This document shows, one piece after another, positions 33,639 through 42,453 of a DNA stretch of 64,000 nt; positions within the stretch are counted from its first letter, which is position 1; the number at the start of each line of letters is the position of its first letter. Source of the DNA: Faecalimonas sp. (lineage in GTDB: Bacteria; Bacillota; Clostridia; Lachnospirales; Lachnospiraceae); the NCBI GenBank assembly GCA_029264305.1, contig JARICA010000009.1, positions 140,971 through 204,970 of the forward strand, given 5' to 3'. The notes under the pieces are model-generated. The model was not told where the DNA came from. It saw nothing but the letters and a program-made list of their open reading frames with translations, and did not search any database. A program made the position numbers and the translations under genes.

Positions 33639-34301
33639 ATAACTATCTTTATAAGAAGTCCATTCTTCGTATGGAAATATATGTTTTAAATGATCGCATA
33701 CCTTTTTTTGTGATGAATAAAGTTCAGATATTTTTGTTTTTGCTTTTAAATTCTTGTCAGTCATAGAGGTGAGTGTATGATTTTTTAATTCACTCTTTTT
33801 ATAGTATGGAGCAAAATAATATAAGTTATCTGTTTGGTTTTCGCGTTCACATACTTTGGTTACAAGTTGATTTACCATTTTATGGTGAATGTGGCCATAT
33901 TCTCCATTCATATTATGAGTTGTTATACTTTCCCAATTTTTAGCTTTTACATAATGGGTAATCATTTCCTCAATATTCTCTTTATCGTGTTTCCAATTAT
34001 CTCTTTTTCCAAATGTTTTATCTGGGAAATCTAAGATTATGCCTTCGTTTTTTGTTGCATCTAACATGGCATTGAATTCCTTTTTCCTAGTAGAGTTATT
34101 TTCGTTTGTTAGGCAAACAATAAAATATCCACCTTCAGAAATATGTGCACCACCAAATATAGTTTCATCATCTGGATGAGCGACAATCATTAACTTTTTT
34201 GACTTTTCAGTCGGTTCGGATAGCTTTTCCTTTTGACAACCAGATAAAAGGAAGAGACAAGCAAGCAATCCGCAAATAGTTACTTTTTTTAAGATACGCA
34301 T
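33630..34301 (-). CDS. PIG-L family deacetylase, lipoprotein
   Basis: 223 aa. A lipoprotein signal peptide with lipobox LSGC (Cys22) places the enzyme on the outer face of the membrane. The zinc/catalytic motif AHPDDE is at residues 41-46 and the third metal ligand region is GEYGHIHH. PIG-L/LmbE enzymes remove the N-acetyl group from GlcNAc-type substrates. It is the last gene of the YfhO-GtrA-GT2 operon and overlaps the GT2 gene by 13 bases, so it may deacetylate the GlcNAc that operon attaches to surface polymers (inference). Confidence 0.88.
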   Translation of the reverse strand: MRILKKVTICGLLACLFLLSGCQKEKLSEPTEKSKKLMIVAHPDDETIFGGAHISEGGYFIVCLTNENNSTRKKEFNAMLDATKNEGIILDFPDKTFGKRDNWKHDKENIEEMITHYVKAKNWESITTHNMNGEYGHIHHKMVNQLVTKVCERENQTDNLYYFAPYYKKSELKNHTLTSMTDKNLKAKTKISELYSSQKKVCDHLKHIFPYEEWTSYKDSYKK

Positions 34302-35230
34302 GGTTTATTACTCTCCTTTATAATATAAATTGGTCGATTTTTATTTTCCATATAATCTTTAGAAATATATTGTCCTAAAATGGAAACGAATAGCATTTGA
34401 ATTCCACTTAATACAAGGATAAGTAAAGTGATTGCTAATAAGCCATTGAATTTGTGATGTAAAAATAATGTGTCAATTCCAATATATCCAGCTAAAACGA
34501 AAGAAATCAATAATAAAAATGTGCCGAACATTCCAGAAAGCATTAATGGTTTTGTGGAAAAAGAGAAAATCCCTTCGCAAGCGTAAGAAAATAAGCTTTT
34601 TAATGTCCATTTTGTTTCACCGGCAACTCGTTCGATATTGTGGAATTCAATCCATTTTGTTTCAAACCCTACAAAAGAGAAGAGCCCTTTCATATATCGA
34701 TTATATTCTTTCATTTCCAAAATAGCATTTACCATTTGTCGAGACATCATACGAAAATCTCCTGCACCATCACTCATATCCATGTGTGTAAGACGCTGAA
34801 TAACACGATAAAAAGAGTGTGATAGAAAATTTCTTATTTTCCCTTCACCAGTACGATCTAGACGTTTACCGGCACAACAGTCATACCCTTCTTTATCAAC
34901 TGCGTAGAACATTTTTTTTAGTAATGTGGGTGGATGTTGCAAGTCGGCGTCCATAATGACACAATAATCACCCTCTGCATGAGATAATCCGGCATACATT
35001 GCAGCTTCTTTCCCGAAATTTCTTGAAAAAGAAAAATAGGAGATGTGAGGGTCTTTTGTAGCTAGAAATTTTATAATATCAATAGTACGATCTTTGCTTC
35101 CGTCATTAATAAATAGTAATTCATAATCAGCATCACTAATATCTTGTAAAACTTTTGTCACTTCTTTATGAAAAAGTGGTAAAGATTCTTCCTCGTTATA
35201 ACAAGGAACGATTACACTAATTTTTTTCAT
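34289..35230 (-). CDS. GT2 family glycosyltransferase, GtrB/CsbB-like
   Basis: 313 aa. The N-terminal GT-A domain has SVIVPCYNEEESLPLF, LFINDGSKDRT, the DADLQHPP metal-binding motif and DFRMMSRQ. Two C-terminal membrane helices follow (about 230-255 and 265-295). Homologues such as GtrB and CsbB load a sugar onto undecaprenyl phosphate at the inner face. It overlaps gtrA (14 bases) and the PIG-L gene, which indicates a tight operon. The transferred sugar is unknown; GlcNAc is suggested by the CsbB parallel and the deacetylase. Confidence 0.92.
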   Translation of the reverse strand: MKKISVIVPCYNEEESLPLFHKEVTKVLQDISDADYELLFINDGSKDRTIDIIKFLATKDPHISYFSFSRNFGKEAAMYAGLSHAEGDYCVIMDADLQHPPTLLKKMFYAVDKEGYDCCAGKRLDRTGEGKIRNFLSHSFYRVIQRLTHMDMSDGAGDFRMMSRQMVNAILEMKEYNRYMKGLFSFVGFETKWIEFHNIERVAGETKWTLKSLFSYACEGIFSFSTKPLMLSGMFGTFLLLISFVLAGYIGIDTLFLHHKFNGLLAITLLILVLSGIQMLFVSILGQYISKDYMENKNRPIYIIKESNKPCVS

Positions 35231-35630
35231 AAATCATTCCACCTTTCTCTTCTGTAAAAATTGCATATTTGCATAAAATATAATTTGCTAAAATAGTAAT
35301 TACGCTTACAATTAGTTTAGAAACAAGAGAATGAAGCTGTAATTGTTGTATGCATACATAGAGAAGAACATTTTCTATAAGTAAAGTAATAAGTCGCATT
35401 GAAAAAAAGGAAAGCGCTTCTTTCTCTGATTTTTTTGTTTTTTGAAATACAAAATGTTTGTTTGCATAAAAAGCAAAAAGGACAGCGAAAACCCAAGCTA
35501 TTGTATTTGCAAACAGATATTTTTTTTGAAAAAAGAATAAAACTCCAATATAAACAAAGTAATTGATTCCTGTTGTACAACCACCAATAAGGCAGTAACG
35601 TATAAATTCTCTTAATGTTTTCTTTTCCAT
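35217..35630 (-). CDS. GtrA family membrane protein (putative polyprenyl-sugar flippase)
   Basis: 137 aa with four hydrophobic helices. Family landmarks: REFIRYCLIGGCTTGINYFVY, WVFAVLFAFYANKHFVF and ILANYILCKYAIF. GtrA/GtcA proteins are thought to flip undecaprenyl-phosphate sugars across the membrane. It overlaps the GT2 gene by 14 bases and the YfhO gene by 19. It supplies the transport step between loading (GT2) and transfer (YfhO). Confidence 0.92.
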   Translation of the reverse strand: MEKKTLREFIRYCLIGGCTTGINYFVYIGVLFFFQKKYLFANTIAWVFAVLFAFYANKHFVFQKTKKSEKEALSFFSMRLITLLIENVLLYVCIQQLQLHSLVSKLIVSVITILANYILCKYAIFTEEKGGMIYEKN

Positions 35631-38020
35631 AAAAACCTCCTCTTGTAGTTGAAAAAAATAATAAATAGTATGAAAGAAAGACCACTTATAATAAGACCTA
35701 GTCGTTTTGTTGGTGCGTGAAATACAATTGAAATGGTGTGAGTTCCTTTGTCTATAGGAAATCCAACAAAGCAGGTATTTACTTTTTCAACAGGTATATT
35801 TTTCCCATCGATATAAGCTGTAAATCCTTTTTCATATGGTATAGATGTAATAAGATAACCATTGTTTGATACTTTTACATTTCCTTTTAAAACTTCTTTC
35901 TTTATGTTTTTTGTTAATTTAACTGTGTCGACAGTTTTGTTCCTTCTCTGTATATAAGTATACGGGAGAGAATAGAGTTGCACATGTTTGATTTGATAAT
36001 CCCCTCTAGAGGCATTTATATGCAGCTCTTTTATTGGATTGTTTGACGAAAGAACATAAGTAAAAGTTGTATTGTTGTTTGGGTAATTTGCATCTTTACC
36101 AGATAGTTTGTTTCGTATGCCGTTAATATCTATAATAACTTCTTTACTATCTTTTCTATCGATATCAAAAGAAAGAAGAAGTACTTGGTTTTTATATTCT
36201 TTTGGCAAAGAAACGGTTTGATTTTTATTATTTTTTATTGTAAAAGAAAAATTTTCTTTTTGCATTCTTTTTTTGAAATCCATTTTGTTGGTATTCACAA
36301 CTGCTGATTGTGTTAGAACATCTATATTTTCTGGATAAGATAATTTTGCAAACTCTTTTTCGCTATAGAGCGTATTTGTGACATAAGCAAAAGGCATAGA
36401 ATCTTCGGTTTTAGCAAGCACAATTCCGTTCCTTTTTTTGATAATGTTGTATCCAATCGGAAGTGTTTTTTCTTTACTCTCCATTGTTGTTACATGCATT
36501 AGATGTTGAAACAAAATATTCGGGTTTGATGAAAGTACCACTCGATTGCGAATACTGATTGGATTTTTCATATAATCATAATAGAAAGTATTGTATTCTC
36601 CATTGGAAAGAGAAGAATACATGGTTGTTTTATAAGTATTTGCACTAAAAATGTCGTTTACGTTTAGAAGTCCTGTAGTAGTGTCTAAAAATCTTCCGGT
36701 GTAAGTAGAACAAAGAGTACTTAACTCATTATTTGAAAAAATTTTTTTTTCTTTTGTAGGATATATTTCTGTTCCGTTTAATTGTATACAAATTATGAAT
36801 GGAAGTATACAGGAAAGAAATAGGTATACAGTGTTTCTTTTTTGATAGAAAAGAACGAGAAAAACAAGACTAACTACAATATCTAAAAAGATTGGAAGAT
36901 TCGTTTTTCTATGGTCGAATAAATAAATGGTTAAAACAGGTATTACAGCAAAGAAAAGAGGGTAAAAATGTAATTTCTTTTCTGAATAGTATATTTCCTG
37001 TAATGTTTTAGCAAAAACATATAAGATAAAAGGGAGAAAAACAAGGTAAATTTTGTAACGTACATATAATGTTCCATTTAGTATATAAGCAACAAGATTA
37101 CTAGATAGGCAAACTAAAAGGGTAGCTCCCATTTTTTTTGTTCGGCTATATTGTAGTGAAAGAATTAATACAAAAAGGACAATTATTGTAAGCCCAGCTC
37201 CGTAAGAGTAGTATAAAAGACCTCTTAAAGAAGGAGTGACACCTAATATTTCAATTAAAGAAAGGGAATTACCTTTATCTTTTTTTATATGCATCATATA
37301 GTATGCAGTTGGTAGAAGAAGAACTGCGCACATTCCGATTCCTATGGATATGGCTAGTGCATATTTTGCAATGAAAGATTTTTTTTCTGTTTTGTTTCCT
37401 AATTGAAAGAAAAAATAAACTGTACAAAGAATAATTGCTGTTACACTAAAAAAATAACTATGTAAAATAATAAGTGCAACGGATAAAGGAATCCATCGTA
37501 TTTTTTTTGTTTCCAAAAAGTTATCTATAGCGAGTAATGTACAAAATAAATAAGGCATGTAGTTGATAAACATAATTTGTCTGTGACTTTGGAATAAAAG
37601 AGAAGATGTTGCTAATAAAAGTGCAGAAACAAAGCAAATTTCTTTTTGTATGTTGTGTCTTTTTAACCAAATAAAGCAAAGATTAACACTTACAATATAT
37701 TCTAGGATAATGTAAGTGACAACAATATATTCCATAGATACGGAAGGGAATAAATAACTGATTAGTACATCTAAGCGAAAAAGGCCATAATAGGACAATG
37801 CGTAAATGTTTACTCCACTACCTAGGTGTGGGGCATAATCTGGAAAAAGTTGTCCGTTTTTAAAAAAGAGTGTGCGAAAATATTCTGCGATTTTAATATG
37901 TTGTTGTGCCCAATCTATCATGGAGCCAAAAGCTGTATTGTTTGGCCAAATAATAAAGATAAGAATACTGGCAAAAACAGTTAAAAATATATAAGGATAA
38001 AATTTTTGTGATTTTTTCAT
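35612..38020 (-). CDS. YfhO family GT-C type membrane glycosyltransferase
   Basis: 802 aa with about 12 N-terminal membrane helices, then a large extracytoplasmic domain (about 420-770) and a final helix (LGLIISGLSFILFIIFFNY). Landmarks: SMIDWAQQHIKIAEYFR in the first outside loop, with the acidic residue typical of GT-C enzymes, then PDYAPHLGSGVNIYALSYYG, and near the end FTAYIDGKNIPVEKVNTCFVGF. In B. subtilis YfhO works with CsbB to glycosylate lipoteichoic acid. First gene of the operon, GGGAGG before the ATG, divergent from the TPR fusion gene. Confidence 0.9.
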   Translation of the reverse strand: MKKSQKFYPYIFLTVFASILIFIIWPNNTAFGSMIDWAQQHIKIAEYFRTLFFKNGQLFPDYAPHLGSGVNIYALSYYGLFRLDVLISYLFPSVSMEYIVVTYIILEYIVSVNLCFIWLKRHNIQKEICFVSALLLATSSLLFQSHRQIMFINYMPYLFCTLLAIDNFLETKKIRWIPLSVALIILHSYFFSVTAIILCTVYFFFQLGNKTEKKSFIAKYALAISIGIGMCAVLLLPTAYYMMHIKKDKGNSLSLIEILGVTPSLRGLLYYSYGAGLTIIVLFVLILSLQYSRTKKMGATLLVCLSSNLVAYILNGTLYVRYKIYLVFLPFILYVFAKTLQEIYYSEKKLHFYPLFFAVIPVLTIYLFDHRKTNLPIFLDIVVSLVFLVLFYQKRNTVYLFLSCILPFIICIQLNGTEIYPTKEKKIFSNNELSTLCSTYTGRFLDTTTGLLNVNDIFSANTYKTTMYSSLSNGEYNTFYYDYMKNPISIRNRVVLSSNPNILFQHLMHVTTMESKEKTLPIGYNIIKKRNGIVLAKTEDSMPFAYVTNTLYSEKEFAKLSYPENIDVLTQSAVVNTNKMDFKKRMQKENFSFTIKNNKNQTVSLPKEYKNQVLLLSFDIDRKDSKEVIIDINGIRNKLSGKDANYPNNNTTFTYVLSSNNPIKELHINASRGDYQIKHVQLYSLPYTYIQRRNKTVDTVKLTKNIKKEVLKGNVKVSNNGYLITSIPYEKGFTAYIDGKNIPVEKVNTCFVGFPIDKGTHTISIVFHAPTKRLGLIISGLSFILFIIFFNYKRRFLWKRKH

Positions 38021-38065
38021 ATATAATTTTCCTCCCTCATTTCTGTATCATATTATGACAGATGA

Positions 38066-38136
38066 ATCTTAAGAACGGATTGAATAGAATGACGAATATT
38101 CTTAAAATTACCACCCTATTTCTTAATACTTCTTAA
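38066..38136. repeat. Four TTCTTAA-type direct repeats in a divergent promoter region
   Basis: ATCTTAA at 38066, TTCTTAA at 38099, 38120 and 38130. Start-to-start spacings are 33, 21 and 10 bases, near multiples of one helical turn. They lie between yfhO (minus) and the TPR fusion gene (plus), just upstream of a TATAAT with no recognisable -35. Probable regulator-binding sites; the protein is not identified. Confidence 0.5.
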
Positions 38137-38173
38137 GAAATAAAAGTTTATATGCGAAAAGAAGAAAAATATG

Positions 38174-38179
38174 TATAAT
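38174..38179 (+). promoter_or_regulatory. -10 element upstream of the TPR-DUF4037 gene
   Basis: TATAAT 24 bases before the ATG. The expected -35 position (TATGCG) has no match, which suggests dependence on an activator binding the repeats just upstream. Confidence 0.4.
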
Positions 38180-38197
38180 AAAGAAGGAGGATAGCAA

Positions 38198-40579
38198 ATG
38201 AATGAGAAAAATATATTAGGTCAATTAGATAGACTATTTCAGGAAAAAAGAATTTCAGAAGTAGAACCATTTTTAACAGGAAGTATTGAGTATGCGAAAA
38301 AAGAAGACGATAAACAATTGCTATTAAGTCTTTATAATGAACTAACAGGATATTATCGAAGCGTTGGGAAAACGGAGGAAGCAATTAAAAATGGTCGTAA
38401 GGCAGAAGCGGTAATTGAAGAATTAGAACTTTATAATACAAAATTTCATGCAACAACACTTGTAAATTTAGCAACAGCATATCGTTCTGCTGGAAAACAT
38501 AAAACATCTTTAGAAATTTATCAGAAAGCTCAGTGTATTTATGAAAATGTGCTTACGGAATCAGATGTAAACAAAGCCGGACTTTATAATAATATGAGCA
38601 TGGCATATCAAGGGTTAGGAGAGTATAGAAAAGCAATTAAATGTTTAAATACTGCATTAAAAATTGTTAAAAGTTTACCTAAATGCGAACAAGAGGTTGC
38701 ATCCACGTACATAAATTTTTCAACTGTATATTTTGAAATGAAAAATTATGAAGAAGGAATATTAGCTTTGCAGGAAGCGTTGAAAATATATGAAAATAAA
38801 GGGGAAAAAGATTCTCATTATTCGGCTCTTCTTGCCTCGTTAGCACATGGGTATTATTTGAAAAAAGATTTAGAAAAATCAGTGGAATATTATACAAAAG
38901 CTTTAAAAGAAATATTAGAATTTCATGGAGAATGTGAAAGTTATTCAATTACTTGTGAAAATTGCGCAATTGTACTAGAAGAAAGTGGTTTTTTGCAACA
39001 AGCTGAATATCTTCGAAAAAAAGCAAAAGATGCGCGAATAAAACAAAAAAGAAATAAAGGAATGGACATTTCTCGTATGTATTATGAAAAATACGGTGAA
39101 AAAATGTTGCGAGAAAAATTTCCAGAGTGTTTTTCTAGGATAACGGTTGGACTTATAGGACATGGATCGGAATGTTTTGGCTTTGATGATATATATTCCA
39201 CAGATCATGATTTTGGTCCTGCGTTTTGTGTTTGGTTAGAGGAAACAGATGCTGAAAAATATGCAAAAGAGATGAAAGAAGAGTATGAAAAACTTCCAAA
39301 ATCTTTTGGAAATATTCCGGCTAGAGAAATAAGTGCTCACGGAGAAAATAGAATCGGTATTTTGAAGGTTTCCACATTTTATGAAGAATTTTTGGGAAAG
39401 AAATTGTATGAAGTTTTATTATTGCCTCAAAATTATACGATAGAAGAAAAAGAGAATGCATGGGCTTCTGTTCCTGAAACAGCTTTGGCTCAGGTGACTG
39501 CAGGAGAAATTTTTAAAGATGGAGAAGGAACATTTTCTTACGTACAAAGGGAGTTGCAAAAAGGGTATCCATACGGATTGAAAATACGTAAAATTGCACA
39601 GATGACAGCGTTGACTGCGCAAGCTGGACAGTATAATTATCTTCGATGTGCGAAACGAGGAGAATATGCTGCGTCAGAAATGGCACTTCGCGAATTTGTC
39701 CAAGCAAGTTCTAATTTGATTTATTTGTTAAACAATACATTTATGCCTTATTACAAATGGATGTTTCGAAAAATGAAAACACTTCCTAAATTATCTGAAG
39801 CAAAAGAATATTATGATCAGTTATTTATTGCACAGACAGTTGAAGAAAAAAGTGAGATTATTGAAGAAATCTGTTCCATTATTTTGAAAGAATTAAAAAA
39901 ACAAAATTTAACGGAAGGCGAAGAAAGCTTTTTGGAAATTCATGTAGAAAGAATATTGCGGAGGGATAGCAAAATGAATATAATGGAAAAAATTGTAGAA
40001 TTAGAGTGGGAAATGTTTCAAAAGGTAAGAAATACAGGAGGGAGAGCTTCGTGTCAAGATGATTTTGAAACATTTGATATTATGAGAAAAAGTCAGTTTT
40101 CAGTATGGAGAGAAGATGTATTAAATTCTTATTGGAAAGATTTGACAGAGGGAGAAAAACAAGGTCGTAATTTAATTATGGAAAAATATGCTTATATGAT
40201 GGAAAGTTCATCAAAAGAAGAATACGAGACAATTAAAGATGATTTACCATTAGTTTCGGAAGAAAAAGCGAAAATAATAGAAGGGGTTGTTTCTATACAA
40301 GTAGAATGGAGAGAGGAGTTTGCAAGTAATTACCCATATTTGTCTAAACAAGCGAGATTGATTCACACATCAGAGGATGAAGAAAATAATATTTCTTTTG
40401 AAACGTATTTACGAGGGGAATTAAAAACATATTCATTAGAAACTCTTGTTAGATATGCAGCAATGGTCGTGGATTTCGCGAAACAGGGAATAAATATGGT
40501 AGAGGAAATTATGCGTCAAACAACGAAATACTATGGATATGCAACAATAGATGAAGCAGAAGAAAAACAAATAATGTAA
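38198..40579 (+). CDS. TPR - DUF4037 (nucleotidyltransferase-like) - DUF4125 fusion protein
   Basis: 793 aa, ATG after GGAGGATAGCAA. Residues 1 to about 285 are TPR repeats (GLYNNMSMAYQGLGEYRKAI, ALLASLAHGYYLKKDLEKSV). About 290-560 is DUF4037, a nucleotidyltransferase-fold domain with GLIGHGSECFGFDD and STDHDFGPAF, where GS...D.D metal-ligand positions are retained. A link of about 30 residues leads to DUF4125 from about 593 (ELEWEMFQKVRNTGGRASCQ, YGYATIDEAEE). These domains occur elsewhere as separate proteins. The transferred nucleotide and target are unknown. An in-frame internal ribosome site precedes Met593. Confidence 0.85.
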   Translation: MNEKNILGQLDRLFQEKRISEVEPFLTGSIEYAKKEDDKQLLLSLYNELTGYYRSVGKTEEAIKNGRKAEAVIEELELYNTKFHATTLVNLATAYRSAGKHKTSLEIYQKAQCIYENVLTESDVNKAGLYNNMSMAYQGLGEYRKAIKCLNTALKIVKSLPKCEQEVASTYINFSTVYFEMKNYEEGILALQEALKIYENKGEKDSHYSALLASLAHGYYLKKDLEKSVEYYTKALKEILEFHGECESYSITCENCAIVLEESGFLQQAEYLRKKAKDARIKQKRNKGMDISRMYYEKYGEKMLREKFPECFSRITVGLIGHGSECFGFDDIYSTDHDFGPAFCVWLEETDAEKYAKEMKEEYEKLPKSFGNIPAREISAHGENRIGILKVSTFYEEFLGKKLYEVLLLPQNYTIEEKENAWASVPETALAQVTAGEIFKDGEGTFSYVQRELQKGYPYGLKIRKIAQMTALTAQAGQYNYLRCAKRGEYAASEMALREFVQASSNLIYLLNNTFMPYYKWMFRKMKTLPKLSEAKEYYDQLFIAQTVEEKSEIIEEICSIILKELKKQNLTEGEESFLEIHVERILRRDSKMNIMEKIVELEWEMFQKVRNTGGRASCQDDFETFDIMRKSQFSVWREDVLNSYWKDLTEGEKQGRNLIMEKYAYMMESSSKEEYETIKDDLPLVSEEKAKIIEGVVSIQVEWREEFASNYPYLSKQARLIHTSEDEENNISFETYLRGELKTYSLETLVRYAAMVVDFAKQGINMVEEIMRQTTKYYGYATIDEAEEKQIM
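39960..39976 (+). promoter_or_regulatory. In-frame internal ribosome site and ATG for the DUF4125 part
   Basis: GGAGGGATAGCAAAATG, in frame with the fusion gene at Met593. It is almost the same as the gene's own start region (GGAGGATAGCAAATG), differing by two single-base insertions. It could yield a separate 201-aa DUF4125 protein. Confidence 0.5.
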
Positions 40580-40583
40580 AAAG

Positions 40584-40626
40584 AGCGTTATGCTTTTACT
40601 AACTAGGTAAGAGCATAACGCTTTTA
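40584..40626. terminator. Bidirectional intrinsic terminator
   Basis: AGCGTTATGCTTTTAC and GTAAGAGCATAACGCT form a 16-bp stem with one G-U pair, followed by TTTT. It lies between converging genes. Confidence 0.85.
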
Positions 40627-40632
40627 AAATTT

Positions 40633-42270
40633 TTAGTTATCTTCTTCAGAATTATCCATAGAGTAAGTTTGACGTTTTCTTGCCATTTCGTCACTTGCGA
40701 GATATTCATCGTAAGTTGTAATTTTGTCGATTAACTTTCCGCCAGGAACGATTTCCATAATACGATTTGCAGTTGTCTGTACAATTTGGTGATCTCGAGA
40801 AGCAAACAAGATTACACCAGGAAACTTAATCAAACCATTATTTAAAGCAGTGATTGATTCCATGTCTAAGTGGTCGGTAGGTTCGTCTAAGATAAGGATA
40901 TTTGCTCCAGAAATCATCATTTTCGATAAAAGACATCTAACTTTTTCACCACCAGAAAGAACTTTAACTTTTTTAACCCCATCTTCGCCAGCAAAAAGCA
41001 TTCGTCCTAAGAAACCACGAACATAAGTTGCATCTTTATTTTCTGAATATTGTGTAAGCCAATCAACAATAGTATAATCGTTATCAAATTCTTTGGAACT
41101 ATCTTTAGGGAAGTATGCTTGTGTAGTTGTGACTCCCCATTTGTAAGTGCCTTCATCAGCTTCCATTTCACCGGCTAAAATTTTGAACAATACTGTTTTA
41201 GCTGCTTCGTTTCCTCCGACAAATGCAACTTTTTCTTCGCGAGTAATTGTAAATGATAAATTATCTAAAACTTTTACACCGTCAATTGTTTTGGAAAGGT
41301 TTTCGACGGTGAGAACTTCATTTCCAATTTCACGATTTGGTCTAAAATCAATATAAGGATACTTACGACTAGATGGGCGAATATCGTCAAGTTGAATTTT
41401 TTCCAAAGCTTTTTTACGCGATGTTGCTTGTTTTGATTTTGAAGCGTTGGCACTGAAACGAGAAATAAATTCTTGTAATTCTTTGATTTTTTCTTCTTTT
41501 TTACGATTGGCTTCTTTCATTTGGCGAATAATCAACTGGCTTGATTCGTACCAAAAATCATAATTACCTGCATAAAGTTGAATTTTACCATAATCAATAT
41601 CTGCAATTTGTGTACAAACTTTATTTAAAAAGTATCTATCGTGAGATACAACAATAACTGTATTGTCAAAATTAATTAAGAATTCTTCAAGCCATGCGAT
41701 TGCATCTAAATCTAAATGGTTTGTAGGCTCATCAAGAAGAAGAATGTCTGGATTTCCAAATAAAGCCTGTGCGAGAAGCACCTTAACTTTTTCTGCGCCT
41801 GTTAAATCTTTCAAATATTTATAATGTAAATCTGTTTCAATTCCTAATCCGTTTAGTAAAGTGGCAGCATCTGATTCTGCTTCCCAGCCGTTCATAGAAG
41901 CAAATTCTCCTTCTAACTCACTTGCCTTCATTCCGTCTTCGTCAGTAAAGTCTTCCTTAGCGTAAATTTCTTCCTTTTCTTTCATGATTTCATATAATCT
42001 TGCATTTCCCATGATAACAGTATCAAGGACAAGATAATCGTCATATTTAAAATGATCTTGTTGCAAGAATGAGAGACGTTCGCCAGGGGAGATAACAACT
42101 TCACCGCTTGTTGGTTCGATTTGTCCTGAAAGTATTTTTAAGAAAGTAGATTTCCCTGCACCGTTGGCACCGATCATTCCGTAACAGTTACCTGCAGTAA
42201 ATTTAATGTTTACATCTTCAAACAAGGCTTTTTTACCAAGACGTAATGTGACATTGTTTGCACTAATCAT
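40633..42270 (-). CDS. ABC-F family ATP-binding protein (YkpA/YbiT type)
   Basis: 545 aa, two nucleotide-binding domains without membrane part. NBD1 has Walker A GANGAGKS, an atypical signature LTGAEK, and LLLDEPTNHLDLDAIAW. A charged linker (about 240-300, IRQMKEANRKKEEKIKELQE) separates it from NBD2, which has Walker A VGGNEAAKT (Ala in place of the last Gly), LSGGEK, ILILDEPTDHLDMESI and ASRDHQIV. ABC-F proteins act on the ribosome E site in translation, and some give antibiotic protection; the YkpA/YbiT subgroup is mostly housekeeping. Resistance is not indicated. Confidence 0.92.
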   Translation of the reverse strand: MISANNVTLRLGKKALFEDVNIKFTAGNCYGMIGANGAGKSTFLKILSGQIEPTSGEVVISPGERLSFLQQDHFKYDDYLVLDTVIMGNARLYEIMKEKEEIYAKEDFTDEDGMKASELEGEFASMNGWEAESDAATLLNGLGIETDLHYKYLKDLTGAEKVKVLLAQALFGNPDILLLDEPTNHLDLDAIAWLEEFLINFDNTVIVVSHDRYFLNKVCTQIADIDYGKIQLYAGNYDFWYESSQLIIRQMKEANRKKEEKIKELQEFISRFSANASKSKQATSRKKALEKIQLDDIRPSSRKYPYIDFRPNREIGNEVLTVENLSKTIDGVKVLDNLSFTITREEKVAFVGGNEAAKTVLFKILAGEMEADEGTYKWGVTTTQAYFPKDSSKEFDNDYTIVDWLTQYSENKDATYVRGFLGRMLFAGEDGVKKVKVLSGGEKVRCLLSKMMISGANILILDEPTDHLDMESITALNNGLIKFPGVILFASRDHQIVQTTANRIMEIVPGGKLIDKITTYDEYLASDEMARKRQTYSMDNSEEDN

Positions 42271-42326
42271 AATGATTCTCCTTTATTATAAAATATTGTT
42301 TCTTAAATAATAGTATTCCAACGCTT

Positions 42327-42355
42327 ATCTTAGCATGAGAGTGGTAAAATGGCAA
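42327..42355 (-). promoter_or_regulatory. Putative promoter of the ABC-F gene
   Basis: On the minus strand: TTGCCA, 17 bases, TAAGAT with TGC before it (extended -10). Confidence 0.5.
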
Positions 42356-42453
42356 GGTTTACAAAAAGTTTAGGAAAAAATAATGGGAAGAGGTATGCAT
42401 AAATAAGAAAAGGGTATATAATTTAGAAAAAATAAAAATGGGGAGTGAAAGAA

